Origin: Amoeboradix gromovi
Taxonomy: Eukaryota; Sanchytriomycota; Sanchytriomycetes; Sanchytriales; Sanchytriaceae
Assembly (NCBI GenBank): GCA_018985225.1
Contig: JADGIF010000360.1
Coordinates: 1 to 10,118 of the forward strand
Reading direction: 5' to 3'
DNA: 10,118 bases
Both the position numbers and the translations under genes were made by a program. Positions 1 to 7,293 of the stretch are shown piece after piece. The notes under the pieces were generated by a model, which was not told the DNA's origin, did not search any database, and saw nothing but the letters and a program-made list of their open reading frames with translations. How positions within the stretch are numbered: the stretch's first letter is position 1; every line of letters begins with the position of its first letter.

Positions 1-360
1 GAATAGCTGTACAGAATATTTATTTTTGAAATTTCGATACAAATTGTCTAGTCTAGTTTTTACAGAGCATGTCCCAGTTGTTGGAACTAATTTTCCAGGA
101 CCTGGATCATCAGCATCGTATTCTCTAATTAGGAATATTTGTCGGGTTTTAGAACTAGGTTCAACTTGATGTGTCTTTTCCACTTCATATTAAACTTTAA
201 ATCCATCTGTCTTGATTGTTTTCAGAAGTGATAATAGTCCTGCAATCACGATTAATGGTTTATTCAATTAAATTCAATAGCTGCAATTGCAATGATTTGC
301 GTTTCTACACTAATACAGTAAGAGAAAGTTACAGATTCATTAACGTAACTGTAGACCAAC
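1..360 (-). pseudogene. decayed protein-coding repeat copy, runs off the left edge
   Basis: On the minus strand a frame is open for 63 codons from about 189 down to base 1 (peptide pieces IFLIREYDADDPGPGKLVP and TGTCSVKTRLDNLYRNFK). It has no start codon, and an in-frame TAA lies at 190-192. Protein-like pieces continue upstream in the same frame (GLLSLLKTIKTDGFKV) and, beyond an apparent frameshift, in another frame (VNESVTFSYCISVETQ, about 350-300). The sequence is related to 9740-10035 on the plus strand. The clearest block is CAACTGGGACA, seven bases, then TAAAAACTAGACTA (80 to 49, minus), matched at 9992-10023 with one mismatch outside the seven bases. Codon differences there are conservative (LVPTTGT..VKTRL against LIPS-GT..IKTRL). 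I read this as a decayed copy of a multi-copy gene or mobile element. The protein is not recognised. A faint likeness to SRP9/SRP21 (KTR, GKLV, TC, KT) is too weak to use. A real 3'-partial gene with a spliced start near 206 remains possible. Confidence 0.4.
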
Positions 361-973
361 AAAAAGCTTAAGAGATGTTAAGAACTAAAAAAATGAAATT
401 TTCGGACTTGCAACAAGTCGGTGAAACAAGATGGATCAGAAAGAACTTTTGGTTTTTTTGCAAATCGCGTCTCAAGAAAGTAACGCTAGCTTTGAGTAAA
501 TGCAAAATATCAGATTAAGAGCTCGGATATTATTGTTTTTCCACTTAGAGATTAATTCATAGATAAAGCTTACATATACGACTAAAGAAACTCGTCAGTG
601 TCAATCCGAAAATTAGCATTCCTGGAGCAGCTCTCACTATTCGTAAAATCCGAAAGATCTATTGCATACTCTTCCAAGTCTCCAACCTCAGAAATTTGCC
701 CTAACCTGATTTTCATCACTTTAAATACTGTTAAAGACTTTATTAGTTGTCTGAAAGAAATACTTGACCACATTTCTCATGGTGGGCCCTACTTGTCTAA
801 CGGCTGCATGTATAACGCTGCACAAATTCATGAAAATAGTATTTTGGGTAACAATTGCCGTAGTTGATAGTCAATATTCCTGTGATACTAATCATAACGT
901 ATTTTCAGCAGAATTCTTCACTTGATCATAAAGGCTTATATAATTCATAGCTGTAACTAAGCTAAAAGTATAT
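361..973. other. gene-poor AT-rich stretch with two overlapping antisense small ORFs
   Basis: No recognisable gene is seen here. Two short open frames overlap on opposite strands: 582-773 minus (63 codons, acidic C-terminal half, ending in DTDEFL) and 598-867 plus (89 codons, no recognisable motif). At this base composition frames of such length arise by chance, and neither shows a domain. The minus one has the more protein-like charge pattern and could be a small gene or a terminal exon, but I would not call it. The plus-strand piece TACTAAT followed by TTTTCAG (near 886-908) resembles a branch point and 3' splice site, yet no exon pair is convincing. Confidence 0.45.
964..967 (-). terminator. 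Pol III terminator of the tRNA-Met gene
   Basis: Four T residues on the minus strand begin 7 bases past the tRNA 3' end (AAAA on the plus strand at 964-967). A T4 run at this distance is a sufficient RNA polymerase III stop in many eukaryotes, though it is at the short end for yeasts. Confidence 0.55.
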
Positions 974-1046
974 TGCTCCGTGTGAGGCTCGAACTCACGA
1001 CCTTCAGATTATGAGACTGACGCGCTACCAGCTGCGCCAACGAAGC
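974..1046 (-). tRNA. elongator tRNA-Met (CAT anticodon)
   Basis: The 73-base gene folds into a full cloverleaf: acceptor GCTTCGT/ACGGAGC with one U-G pair, D arm GCGC/GCGC, anticodon arm TCAGT-CTCATAA-TCTGA, T arm GTGAG/CTCAC with loop TTCGAGC, and discriminator A. The anticodon is CAT. The G1-C72 pair and the normal TTC in the T loop mark it as the elongator. Eukaryotic initiator tRNA-Met usually has A1-U72 and an AUCG T loop. The anticodon arm is the same as I recall for budding-yeast elongator tRNA-Met, including the U-U at 31/39. There is no intron and no encoded CCA, as expected for a eukaryotic nuclear gene. The A-box and B-box (GTTCGAGCC) promoters are internal. A TTTTATAG element on the minus strand, about 40 bases upstream (1083-1090), could act as an upstream TATA. 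Confidence 0.97.
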
Positions 1047-1061
1047 TTGTTCTGTCTCTTT

Positions 1062-1127
1062 AGGTACACAAAATAATTCATTGGACTATAAAATAATTGA
1101 TACACAAGTATAAAAACTAGACTAACT
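1062..1127 (+). repeat. fragment of the dispersed repeat, next to the tRNA
   Basis: TATAAAAACTAGACTAACT (1109-1127) is repeated exactly at 10008-10026 on the same strand. Fourteen of its bases recur on the minus strand at 49-62. Weaker matches upstream fall in the same order as in the right-hand copy (AGGTA, TAATTC, TGGAC, CAA), with about 17 extra bases before the 19-mer. The piece begins about 15 bases upstream of the tRNA 5' end, on the opposite strand. No open frame is preserved through it. It is best seen as a degraded fragment of the family present at both window ends. A conserved regulatory element is the alternative. Confidence 0.5.
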
Positions 1128-1740
1128 TTCTAAAACCACTTAAACCATTGTTTTGATTTTATTACCCAATAGTATATCAAGTCTATGCGATTTGCGCATT
1201 TAACTTTGCTAAGTATTAAAGCTCTTTACACCTAAATCTTGAAAACAATGATTATTAAAGATAATACAAAAAATAAGTTATACAAAGAAACGTAAAAAGT
1301 GATACTTTGCAAATATACTCAACTGTAATACTATGCATAACACGCTTTAGATGAAAAAAGCTATGCTTTCCCTATTAAGGACCTGAGTAAAATGTTCACA
1401 CGTCCGATATCGTTAATAAGCTTCTTTAAGCGACTGCTGGATGTCTTCTAACATAATTCCTTCAGCCATTATTCTAATAAATTACTTGCTCTTACTTTAT
1501 TCTGGATATTCTTTCTCTTCTTACCATTGAAGTACAAATAATGGAAGCTTATATTTCCTAGCTGTAATTCATAAATATGATTATTACCGATCATTTGCCG
1601 CATTTAGAGATACAACAAGCGCAAAAGAAACAAAAGCTATGGCTATGCAAGCATGGTGGTTTTACTATTAAATGATTAAACAAACGCACAGCGAGTGTAT
1701 CCTGTCATAGCAAGGGCCGTTTTCGCAAAGACTATCTCAT
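1128..1740. other. intergenic AT-rich DNA, no firm gene
   Basis: There is no convincing coding or RNA gene between the repeat fragment and the SKI3-like stop codon. On the minus strand a 44-codon ATG frame (1603-1469) is followed by short open stretches in the other two frames (peptides MAEGIMLEDIQQSLKEAY and NDIGRVNILLRSLIGKA, down to about 1364). Together they could be a frameshifted or tiny-intron small gene, but both strands give similar chance frames here. A perfect small hairpin, AAAGC-ATA-GCTTT, runs into a T6 tract on the minus strand (about 1370-1354). It could end a Pol III transcript, but I see no A-box or B-box pair upstream of it. The stretch next to 1740 presumably holds the SKI3-like 3' UTR. 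Confidence 0.5.
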
Positions 1741-4700
1741 TTATTCAAAATTCTCAATTATCAAATCTATCCTTTCATGTCGCGGTTTTACGCTCTTAAT
1801 GTAATCCTTTGCTTTCTGCTCATCTTTACCGTATAATTTCATGAAGTATGCAATCTTACCAAAAACACTGGTGGTTAAATCTTTGTTCATTTCATCGTTC
1901 AAATATGCCCTAATCTCTTCCTTGTTATCGATATCCAAAATGTTTAACAGTTCTAGGCCTCTGCTCTTATTATCTCTGATAAATATGGCGTCCCACATCT
2001 GCCATATCAATGGTAGTTCCTTAACTATTATTAAACTAGTCTTCTTGTATCCACATTTTATTAGTATCTTGTATAGTCTGGTATACACTCTCCAATACCC
2101 ATTTCCGTTAGATATGATGTTCATAAGTTCACTTATTTGTTGCGCATTGTCCATTTTATTGAGTTTGTTCATTACCCCATCCTTTTCAGTTGGCATCATA
2201 TACTTCCATTTTAAAGCATCATACCTTGATATGTACTCCTTGGAGTGCCTGTTTCTCTTTATCATTTTGCTTCCATTCACTAAATCTCGCTGGTAATTAA
2301 GTCGGTTCAAACTTCTCAAATACTCGTTCTCATTCTCTATTGGATTCAGCATCATCATTTTATACAGATACTTGACATCGCCGCTGTTGTAGTATCTATG
2401 CAAATCGCTGTTATAGTACCCATTCAAGTATCCCACCTTGTCTACCAATTCCGGGTTTGCGGATTTCTGATTAATCACTTTGTAGGCATCTTTGAAATGC
2501 CCCATGTGGCAGAGCAGCTTGCAAATACTTGTGATGACATCCCTGTTAGTGCAATCCACAATTCGAAGTAATTTTTGAATAAACTGCAATCCGTCTTTAT
2601 TGTTCAGGTTCTGGATTGCTTGAATCATTAAACCGCTAGCTGATGTGCTTGCTTTTATGTCCGTTGTAGCATCGATTACCGGTCTAACACTTACATCTAG
2701 TCTTTCCATGACACTTTGACACTTGTAACCAATCTGCTGTATACTTGCGTACTGCCGAAGCACCATTATTAGTTTGTCGGCATCCAACCCTCCATAATCT
2801 GTCATTCTATACAATATGTCGATAAGTAGTTCCATTGCATCTAGTCTGAACTCCTTCAAGAGTACGTATAAGAGCGTGTTAGCATTTTTAAGATGTATGC
2901 TAGCATTGGAACTAATTCCATGGTGTAATTCAACTAGTCTTGTCCAATAGAGCATATTGTTTGGTTCTAAATCTCTCGCTTTAAGAATGCACTCTATACT
3001 CAGTTCCAGGTCACTACTGTAGACATATGACAGCATGTAGTATCCATGCGCATTATTGTTCACGATTATGTCTGTTATGCAGTAATGCTGTGCCAACTGT
3101 AAGTTTCTGATGCTGTAGTTGTAGTATCCCAACAAGTTAGCATCGGTAATTCTATCTAGCTCAGAAGAGTCCAGCTCTGATGCGTTTATACCTCGCAAAT
3201 GCAACATGGCAATAGTTGTGTTATTTTTATCATATTTTACAACAAGCTTTAGTATAAGCTCCAGCGTGCTACTACCAGTTATACTGGCACTAGAGTCTAT
3301 TTTGGAAATCTTTGCAAGAAGCTCTTTCATTTCAATGCCGTGAATATCAGACCATGGTATTAACAGTGTCAAGCACATTACAGTCCCCTTCAAATCCATT
3401 AGATCTTCTACACTACTCATTAGTGATGTACATACACTAATAGCGGACTTAATCATCGTGTTGCTTAACAGATATTGAATGTAATTGTAGTAAACGATAT
3501 ACTTCAATGATTTGATTGATTTGGTATACAACTTGCTGCCCATAAGTGTCTCTAACTCGCCAAACACTAGTGGGTACAGCTTCAAGTGATGCATACACTC
3601 TACAATTTTATACTGCATATAATAATATACATTTATAGCAGCAGAGTCATTTGCTATTGCTGCCTTAATAGACCTATAAGCACTTAGACTGCTCTTGTAA
3701 TTACCAACTGAGTACCAACTACTTGCTAAGAATTCACTAATAACCAGATTGGAGCTGTCCAAACATATGTACATATTGCAGCTAGTGATGCAGAGATTGT
3801 AATCTTTATGAGAATAGTATATCATAGATAGTAAATACAAAGACTGCGATGTAGGTGGCTGAATAGTTTGCAAAACGGGGACTACGCTAGAAGTGTTAGC
3901 AAGACATAAAGATTTGTTGTTTAAGAGCAGCAAGCATAAAGAGCTACCTGCATCAGCAGTATATTCTATAGATATAGACTTCATAAAGCATTTAAAAGCT
4001 TTAGTAGGAATATTGGAGTGAAACTGGTAGTAATAGCCAAGATATAACAGTGCATATGGATGCTCATTGTTATTGATGTAGGGTATTAATAAGCCATGCA
4101 GCTGATCGTAATCTTCAAGATGGAAAAGACATTTGCAATACAACAGCAACAACTCATCAGCAGAGATCAGTGGTTTTAACAAGGCCATTGCATCTGAATA
4201 CTGATTCACTAGAATATAGTATCTAGACTGCAATTGAGCAGACACAATAGAATACTCTTTATAATCTATTCTGGCCACCTGGTTCTTGATGGATTCTAAA
4301 TCATCGTTAATCTCATGGTCCAAAAAATACTTTAGTTTAATCAAAATCAGATAGTCGTCACTTATGTAAGATGCATTACTAACAATCAGGTCGTATACAG
4401 AATTATTAAAAGTTGCGTAACAACAAGAGCCAACTAAGATGTTAATAACAAAACTAAAAAACAAGGACAAATCTACAGGGTAAATGCTGGATAACGAAGA
4501 CAAGCTATCCAGTACAGTCTTGGTGTATTCAATAATAGAGTCGTATTGTTCGAAAGTAAATAGAACGAACAAAATAAATAACTGGAGAATAGGATGAGAT
4601 CCAGATATAAAAGATTCAGATCCCGAGATAAACTCATTCAGTAGATCAAGGTCTTCAGGGTTCCTGAAGAGTTTAGCAAAGGATTTGATAATTGTCTGAA

Positions 4701-5436
4701 TAAAGGAGATTGGAGGATTAAAACTAGCACAAAAATTTAATAATTCATCTGCATTTAATTCAAGTGGGTTAAATGCAAACATATCAGTGTCAAATTGAGC
4801 GAAGAACTCTCGGCCCTTGGAAAGATCCGCGTCAATAGTCAACTTTTTTAAAATGCTAAAATAGTATGACTTATCAGAATATCCCTTGAAGCGGGATAAA
4901 ATCTGATCAAAGGCTTCCGAATGCAAAGGCTCTTTAAAGGATAACAGTTTTAAGTAAACAGGGATGTCAACAGACCCCATATCTTTTTGAATGTAGTACA
5001 AAAGCGAATATATTTGTCTTTCTTGCTTAGATGATAGCTTGTACTCTTGCAGAACCTTGTTTGCAAGTTTGCAGCCAAGTTTGTAGTCTTTTAAACGCTG
5101 GCAACACTTCAAGGCTTCAACTGCACCTTGAAAATATTCTTGAGAATCCAGTATTTTTGTGAGCAACTCTAATTGTTTTCTGTGTTGCTTCAGTTGCTTA
5201 TAGACTTGAGAGAGACCGTAATAAGCCATCATAGGGTTCGAATCGTTCTCGATTGCACGCTTAAAAGCATCTTCAGCAGCGTCTAACTTGTTTAAGCCAA
5301 CCAAAGACTGGCCATGTATTAAAAGCGCCTTATAATTCATTGCATTAAACATTAAAATACTTTCGGTAACCTCATAAGCTCTGCTAAAATTCTTAGATTT
5401 TAAAGCAGCAGCTGCTTCTTTCAGTTTCTTGTCCAT
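1741..5436 (-). CDS. SKI3: SKI3/TTC37-like superhelical TPR protein of the Ski complex
   Basis: This is a 1231-residue, almost wholly helical protein. In the Ski complex SKI3 is the TPR scaffold that joins the SKI2 helicase to SKI8 and feeds mRNA to the cytoplasmic exosome for 3'-5' decay. Three TPR-like helix pairs open the protein (about residues 4-97, with the A/G/Y/P spacing in ALKSKNFSRAYEVTESIL and GLNKLDAAEDAFKRAIE). A second clear block lies at about 457-600, where YLGYYYQF...KAFKCFMKSISIEY matches the SKI3 signature LG-YY-then-KCF-KAF. More degenerate repeats continue to the end. Published SKI3 proteins are longer (about 1390-1560 residues), so this one is compact. No intron, signal peptide or membrane segment is evident. 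Its ATG is 22 bases after the stop of the upstream citrate synthase-like gene on the same strand, so its promoter must lie inside that gene. Another large TPR protein such as CTR9 is less likely from the repeat signatures. No SKI2 or SKI8 gene is in the window. Confidence 0.72.
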   Translation of the reverse strand: MDKKLKEAAAALKSKNFSRAYEVTESILMFNAMNYKALLIHGQSLVGLNKLDAAEDAFKRAIENDSNPMMAYYGLSQVYKQLKQHRKQLELLTKILDSQEYFQGAVEALKCCQRLKDYKLGCKLANKVLQEYKLSSKQERQIYSLLYYIQKDMGSVDIPVYLKLLSFKEPLHSEAFDQILSRFKGYSDKSYYFSILKKLTIDADLSKGREFFAQFDTDMFAFNPLELNADELLNFCASFNPPISFIQTIIKSFAKLFRNPEDLDLLNEFISGSESFISGSHPILQLFILFVLFTFEQYDSIIEYTKTVLDSLSSLSSIYPVDLSLFFSFVINILVGSCCYATFNNSVYDLIVSNASYISDDYLILIKLKYFLDHEINDDLESIKNQVARIDYKEYSIVSAQLQSRYYILVNQYSDAMALLKPLISADELLLLYCKCLFHLEDYDQLHGLLIPYINNNEHPYALLYLGYYYQFHSNIPTKAFKCFMKSISIEYTADAGSSLCLLLLNNKSLCLANTSSVVPVLQTIQPPTSQSLYLLSMIYYSHKDYNLCITSCNMYICLDSSNLVISEFLASSWYSVGNYKSSLSAYRSIKAAIANDSAAINVYYYMQYKIVECMHHLKLYPLVFGELETLMGSKLYTKSIKSLKYIVYYNYIQYLLSNTMIKSAISVCTSLMSSVEDLMDLKGTVMCLTLLIPWSDIHGIEMKELLAKISKIDSSASITGSSTLELILKLVVKYDKNNTTIAMLHLRGINASELDSSELDRITDANLLGYYNYSIRNLQLAQHYCITDIIVNNNAHGYYMLSYVYSSDLELSIECILKARDLEPNNMLYWTRLVELHHGISSNASIHLKNANTLLYVLLKEFRLDAMELLIDILYRMTDYGGLDADKLIMVLRQYASIQQIGYKCQSVMERLDVSVRPVIDATTDIKASTSASGLMIQAIQNLNNKDGLQFIQKLLRIVDCTNRDVITSICKLLCHMGHFKDAYKVINQKSANPELVDKVGYLNGYYNSDLHRYYNSGDVKYLYKMMMLNPIENENEYLRSLNRLNYQRDLVNGSKMIKRNRHSKEYISRYDALKWKYMMPTEKDGVMNKLNKMDNAQQISELMNIISNGNGYWRVYTRLYKILIKCGYKKTSLIIVKELPLIWQMWDAIFIRDNKSRGLELLNILDIDNKEEIRAYLNDEMNKDLTTSVFGKIAYFMKLYGKDEQKAKDYIKSVKPRHERIDLIIENFE

Positions 5437-5458
5437 TGGTAAGAAAAATTATCAAAGA

Positions 5459-7149
5459 TTATTTACTAAAATGAATTTCTATTGTGTCCGTAAAATGTTC
5501 TTCCTCCTTTGCAGCTCTAAGAAGTTCGTTTTTTTGTACCAACAATTCATCTAGCTCCTCTTGCGCGTTTTTCAACTTCTATGTTAGTTTTTAAATACGT
5601 CTCCCAATTTAATAGTCTTTGTTAACAATTCCTTATCAGTGCTGTCTTGTTTTTTAAATATGGCCCTGAAAGCGTTCGATTTACCAGTTGTTTCTGCCAA
5701 TGTTGAACTTAAATGTGAAATATGAGCTTTGGTTTCCTCAATCTGCACGTTTAACTCTTCCAATAAAACATGATCAAATGCAGCTGTTCGTCTTCTGGCT
5801 GCATTTGAGTTACTATACTCTTTAACGAGTTCCAAAGCTGATGATTTTCTGTTTAAATTCTCAACTGCGATACAGCGTTTTTCATATCCTGTGTAGATTT
5901 GACGTGGTCTAAATATCTTATAATCGGCATCATCAATTGATTCCAGTGCGTGTGCCATTAGCCCAGAAACACGAGGTATAGATATGATTGCTGGATACAT
6001 ATCACTAGGGAATCCCAATAAATGCAACAAAATGCATGTCCAATAGTCGCAATCTAGAAATATAGAGTCCAGTGAGTCTTGAAGTGCGGTACTTAATTCA
6101 TATATAGATTCTGAAGACTTTTCATGCAAATGCTCATAAACCTGTTTTGCTAGTTTCTGCATCCAGCTACTTTTCACTGATGATATTTTAGTACTAAAAC
6201 CGTAAGGTAGTTCGTGTGGATCTAAGCGAATTGATAACAAGTCTTCGCTATTTTGAAGGTTTTTACGAAGCCACGAATAAATGTTGCTTGCCTTGTTCTC
6301 ACCAAGTAGAGTGCCGATACTTCCAGCTACAGCAGAGTATGGGTCTACTCCTGAGCTTATCAAATGACGCATAGTTGCAGTAGCGCAAGAATTAGAGTCA
6401 TCAGCCAACAAGATAAATAATTTATCTATAATTCCAACTAAAACAGGATCTGGCGTAAAATCAAGTTCGTTGAGCTTATCAACCATGTATAAGAAATTCT
6501 CGGAATAAGTTTTAGCGTCTGACTTTGGTTCATTGTAGGGTCTACCCAACCGATGACGATAAACAGCAGCAGCCAATGTAGAAATTTTCCCTACCATCCT
6601 GTAAACCTGCTTATCTCGTACAAACTGACAAACAGCATCGCCGGCATCTGCACTTGAAGAATCCTTTGAAGTTATTGGATATGCATTTAACTTATTCTCA
6701 TGGGGACCTGTTTTATACAAACTTTCTCCCATTAACGCCGGATTGGACTCGGGATGCAGTGTTGAGGTAGCTGCTAGCAGTGAAATCAGCATACTTGTTG
6801 GGTGGGCATTGTACCTAAATGTCTCTAACTGTTGCCTTAAATCAATGTGAACATAGGTATGTTTCAATATGTTCATTTTGTATGCATTGTATTGCTGTAA
6901 AGAAGGTAGCTTCCCATAAATAAGCAAGTAAGAACATTCAAGGTAGTTGCTTTTTTGAACTAGTGTATCTAGAGAGATTCCCCGGTAGCTGTCTTGGTCA
7001 CTAATCAAAGTCTTGGCAACTACTGTATTTTGCAATGACTTATCATATATTCGCAGTTTGGATAGCTTTCCCAACAATGCAGCGTTAATTGTACCATGAT
7101 CAACTGGGATTTCAAATGGTGCCTCGTCATTTTTGGTGAGTTTTAACAT
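5459..7149 (-). CDS. citrate synthase-like pseudoenzyme with coiled-coil tail, two exons
   Basis: Exon 1 is 7149-5599 (517 codons) and exon 2 is 5578-5459 (39 codons plus TAA), giving 556 residues. Without splicing the frame stops at 5584 after 521 residues. The body is a citrate synthase of the bacterial/peroxisomal type: SNYLECSYLLIYG (67-79), HPESNPAL (132-139), SENFLYMVDKL (216-226), RHLISSGVDPYSAVAGSIGTLLG (261-283), and IFRPRQIYTGYEKR (412-425). Active enzymes read LHAEHE or LHADHE, GP-HGGAN and GFGHRVYKNYDPR. Here these are LLADDSN (247-253), GENKASN (283-289) and YGFSTKISS (316-324), so the oxaloacetate-binding and catalytic histidines are gone. The catalytic aspartate (D368, in LDCDYW) and R393 remain. 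About 27 extra residues sit at 148-175. Residues 455-556 are coiled-coil-like, with no SKL-type peroxisome signal and no mitochondrial presequence. Citrate formation is therefore unlikely, and a structural or regulatory role is inferred. The gene shares a divergent promoter with the LSM12-like gene. The fold is close to certain, the loss of activity likely. Confidence 0.85.
5579..5598 (-). other. probable 20-nt spliceosomal intron in the citrate synthase-like gene
   Basis: The minus-strand sequence is GTATTTAAAAACTAACATAG: a GT start (GTATTT), a branch-point-like AACTAAC and an ATAG end. Removing it skips the TAA at 5584-5586 and joins ...KTIKLGD in phase 0 to KLKNAQEELDELLVQKNELL, continuing a heptad-like coiled coil to a stop at 5459. 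The downstream 39-codon frame has no ATG and is preceded directly by an in-frame TAG, so it can only be translated if spliced. Longer introns from GT sites nearby (GTAAAT, GTTAAC) give the wrong phase. If the intron is not spliced, the protein ends in GDVFKN. Confidence 0.62.
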
Positions 7150-7293
7150 TTTGTTTTAGCCGATAATCCCCATTAATGCTATTTTAGTAGTTTTAATCCC
7201 AAATCAAATTCAATTGAGGAGTGCTACTATCAGAAGGTTACATATCATAACAATTTAATTTCACAAATTCAAGGGTCTTACAAGTTTGATTCT
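7150..7293. promoter_or_regulatory. divergent promoter of the citrate synthase-like and LSM12-like genes
   Basis: Only 144 bases separate the two start codons, so this AT-rich stretch must contain both 5' UTRs and both core promoters. No clear TATA box in the usual TATAAA form is visible, and I could not identify a transcription-factor site. In the LSM12-like frame it is open without ATG from 7177 to 7293, most likely by chance. Confidence 0.7.

Noticed and set aside
61-75. ACAGAGCATG resembling the U6 snRNA ACAGAGA box
   Set aside because: The rest of the U6 core is absent, and the bases belong to the decayed repeat copy.
1349-1386. GATGA and CTGA resembling C/D snoRNA boxes
   Set aside because: The spacing is too short for a normal C/D snoRNA and there is no terminal stem or clear second box pair.
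1841-2296. Plus-strand 151-codon hydrophobic open frame
   Set aside because: It lies wholly inside the SKI3-like gene on the opposite strand. Its Leu/Ile/Ser richness is the antisense shadow of codons for Lys, Asn, Asp and Tyr.
5580-5700. A longer intron (about 106 bases) from the GTAAAT donor in the citrate synthase-like gene
   Set aside because: It joins exon 2 in a frame that stops after about 10 codons, while the 20-base intron gives a 39-codon coiled-coil exon.
7177-7293. 39 open codons directly upstream of the LSM12-like ATG in the same frame
   Set aside because: There is no ATG in the stretch, no sign of the LSm domain starting earlier, and it is needed as promoter. Budding-yeast LSM12 begins at the equivalent point.
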